Positions 38,816 to 40,094 of a stretch of 40,094 nt of DNA are shown here, one piece after another. Below the pieces are notes generated by a model. The model worked only from the letters and a program-made list of their open reading frames with translations, searched no databases and had not been told where the DNA came from. The stretch's first letter is position 1, and each line of letters begins with the position of its first letter. This DNA comes from JALYUA01 sp038229875 (GTDB lineage: Bacteria > Acidobacteriota > Thermoanaerobaculia > UBA5066 > Gp7-AA6): NCBI GenBank assembly GCA_038229875.1, contig JBBROA010000022.1:1-40094 (forward strand), in the 5' to 3' direction. A program made the translations under genes and the position numbers.

Positions 38816-39721
38816 TCAAGAGCCCGGCAGCGGTTTCGACCTTCGAAACGGGTGTTCGAAACTCAAATACAGCAGAATCTGCCTCCGGCCAGCGCTCGGG
38901 CCCACTCCCAAGGGAACTGCAATTCCGGGTACGATCTGCAGTCCGCTGTCGAAATCGTATACCCATCGAACACCGGGGCTCACGAAAAATGTTTCTTGCG
39001 AAGATGTTTTCCCGGGTGCTGTGGGAGTTTGCGACTTCGAATAAACGGACTCGAGCATCACGTCGCAAACCGGGCTCCCGGTCCAGATGAAACTTGCTCC
39101 CACATTCCACCCGAGCGTGTCTGCGCGCTGCCCCATCTGGTTCCGCGCGGATGGCGTCCAAGTCGCACCCGCATTCCAATGAGTGACCCATTCCGTTGAG
39201 AGGACAGTGCTGACGGGCAGTCCCACCTGATAGCCGACGGCGCCGGCGCCGAGTCCCCGCCGGGAACTCCCCGTGGGGAAAAAAACGGTCAGCCTGGGAG
39301 CTATCGCGACAACCGCTTCGTCGTCGCCTATGAGCTGGTATCTGTAGTTCAACGCGACGTCGCCGGCCCCCGACCCCGCATCTCCAGCCCCCGCGGCCGC
39401 CACCGCGTAGCTCAACTGATGGTGGATCCCTGACGCCGGCCATTCCTCTGTCAATGTAAAAATCCAGTCGCCGGTACCCCGAAATCGAGTGTATTGATTG
39501 ATGTGCTGCACGACGCCCGCCTCCTGGTTGTACGCCTCCTCGACCAGGAAGCTGTTGTCCTGGATCGCATGGGGCGGGTGAGAGGGAGCCTTCGCATCAG
39601 ACGAGTCTCCCGAATCACGCGTCTGGGAAACAGCGCCAATGGAGAAACTCATCAGCAGAGCGCCAAGAAGGAAAGCCCGCGCGGATCGCACGCTCGGTAG
39701 AATACGACTCAATGGTTCCAT
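38816..39721 (-). CDS. Outer-membrane beta-barrel protein leading the efflux operon
   Basis: This encodes 301 residues. The signal peptide is SARAFLLGALLMSFSIGAVS. The mature protein begins HAIQDNSFLVEEAYNQEAGVVQH and continues as alternating amphipathic strands typical of a 12- to 14-stranded porin-like barrel (GDWIFTLTEEWP, GDVALNYRYQLIG, VAIAPRLTVFFPTG, GLGAGAVGYQVGLPVS, DTLGWNVGASFIWTG, FVSPGVRWVYDFDSGLQIVPGIAVP, ILLYLSFEHPF). It resembles the putative transporter / Phenol_MetA_deg barrel group often found with RND genes; its role there is unproven. The ATG at 39721 overlaps the divergent start at 39712 by ten bases, so the exact N-terminus is uncertain, but the signal peptide supports a start close to here. 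Confidence 0.78.
   Translation of the reverse strand: MEPLSRILPSVRSARAFLLGALLMSFSIGAVSQTRDSGDSSDAKAPSHPPHAIQDNSFLVEEAYNQEAGVVQHINQYTRFRGTGDWIFTLTEEWPASGIHHQLSYAVAAAGAGDAGSGAGDVALNYRYQLIGDDEAVVAIAPRLTVFFPTGSSRRGLGAGAVGYQVGLPVSTVLSTEWVTHWNAGATWTPSARNQMGQRADTLGWNVGASFIWTGSPVCDVMLESVYSKSQTPTAPGKTSSQETFFVSPGVRWVYDFDSGLQIVPGIAVPLGVGPSAGRRQILLYLSFEHPFRRSKPLPGS
39698..39703 (+). promoter_or_regulatory. Possible -10 box (TAGAAT) for a leaderless TMEM175 transcript
   Basis: TAGAAT matches TATAAT in five of six bases and ends 8 bases before the ATG at 39712, so transcription would begin on or beside the start codon. No -35 match is seen at the usual spacing, and no Shine-Dalgarno precedes the ATG. Confidence 0.3.
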
Positions 39722-40094
39722 TTGCGCGGAGGGCTCTCGCCGGCCGATCCGCCGGCGCCCGCGACGGCTTTCGCTGGCGGGGCGTGGAAGTGTCGAGGCT
39801 CGAGGGCTTCACCGACGCCGTTTTCGCATTCGCCGTCACCCTTCTGATCGTTTCGCTCGAGGTGCCGCACACGTTCGGCGAGCTCGTGACGGCGATGCGG
39901 GGCTTCTTTGCGTTCGCGATCTGCTTCACGCTTCTCTACACGATCTGGTACGAGCACTACCGGTACTCGCGGCGGTACGGGCTCGACGACACCGTCGTGG
40001 TCGCCTTGAACGGCGCCCTCCTCTTCGTCGTGCTGTTCTACGTTTATCCGCTGAAATTCGTGTTCACGATGTTTGTGGGCACCCTGCTCGGTTA
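39712..40094 (+). CDS. TMEM175/DUF1211 family potassium channel-like protein, N-terminal part
   Basis: The frame opens at ATG 39712 (or GTG 39784) and is still open at the right edge, giving 127 residues. RLEGFTDAVFAFAVTLLIVSLEVP is the family's first helix, whose usual wording is F-S-D-G/A-V-F-A-I-A; here Ser is replaced by Thr in F-T-D. Second and third helices follow (FFAFAICFTLLYTIWYEHYRYSRRYGL, TVVVALNGALLFVVLFYVYPLKFVF). Bacterial TMEM175 proteins are six-helix potassium-permeable channels, and this fragment covers roughly half. The first 24 residues before Val25 (GTG 39784) are Arg/Gly-rich and may not be translated, since the ATG lies inside the first codons of the divergent barrel gene. 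Confidence 0.82.
   Translation, partial: MVPFARRALAGRSAGARDGFRWRGVEVSRLEGFTDAVFAFAVTLLIVSLEVPHTFGELVTAMRGFFAFAICFTLLYTIWYEHYRYSRRYGLDDTVVVALNGALLFVVLFYVYPLKFVFTMFVGTLLG

Noticed and set aside
39702..39712. AATACGACTCA, identical to 11 bases of the T7 RNA polymerase promoter.
   Set aside because: The initiation part (CTATAG) is missing and no phage gene is near; a chance match in a divergent promoter region.

Overview
The window is a G+C-rich bacterial chromosome segment with tightly packed genes. I recognise no tRNA, rRNA, CRISPR array, transposase or phage gene. The gene content (an Oar-like TonB-dependent receptor, a lipoprotein sulfatase-fold/TPR protein, a His-rich TPR protein, a PQQ-type sugar dehydrogenase with a Pro/Thr tail, an IPTL-CTERM surface protein, UPF0182 and a CzcCBA system) points to a Gram-negative with an outer membrane. 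Acidobacteriota, possibly the Thermoanaerobaculia side, is my best guess, but nothing in the window proves it. GTG and TTG starts are used, and TTGA stop/start overlaps recur.

Layout. 1-393: end of an ArsB-type permease, convergent with 426-4509, a two-gene minus-strand unit (UPF0182 membrane protein, then a flippase-like integral membrane protein). 4727-10546: three minus-strand genes for large exported proteins: an IPTL-CTERM NxxGxxxF-repeat protein with a strong terminator, and two tandem paralogous right-handed beta-helix proteins. 10645-13947, plus strand: a small secreted protein, then a translationally coupled ABC ATPase and a double-length permease with no binding protein. 13948-14531 is the only long gene-free stretch; it carries a good sigma70-type promoter and a palindrome ahead of the TonB-dependent receptor (14532-17507), which ends in a textbook terminator. 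A sulfatase-fold/TPR lipoprotein and a His-rich TPR protein follow.

21589-25751, minus strand: an Lrp/AsnC regulator heads a chain of overlapping genes (EamA exporter, DinB protein, cyclase-family protein with altered metal ligands), followed 57 bases on by a PQQ-dependent sugar dehydrogenase. 25891-29355 is a complete cobalamin-dependent methionine synthase. 29437-32757 holds small housekeeping or accessory genes: a disordered 66-residue ORF, an RBBP9-type hydrolase overlapping a VanX-type D-Ala-D-Ala dipeptidase, a second DinB protein, and an NmrA-like oxidoreductase coupled to a UBP-type zinc-finger protein.

32782-39721, minus strand, is a heavy-metal RND efflux operon: outer-membrane beta-barrel protein, small HHH/CxxC protein, CzcC-, CzcB- and CzcA-like proteins. 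Parts of it look less G+C-rich than the rest and it may have been acquired. A TMEM175-family channel gene begins head-to-head with it and runs off the right edge.

No single block is an obvious new defence or mobile system. The strongest candidates for undescribed biology are the His-rich TPR protein (19926-21584), the exported beta-helix/IPTL cluster (4727-10546), the small HHH/CxxC protein of the efflux operon (38418-38792), and the Lrp-EamA-DinB-cyclase chain.
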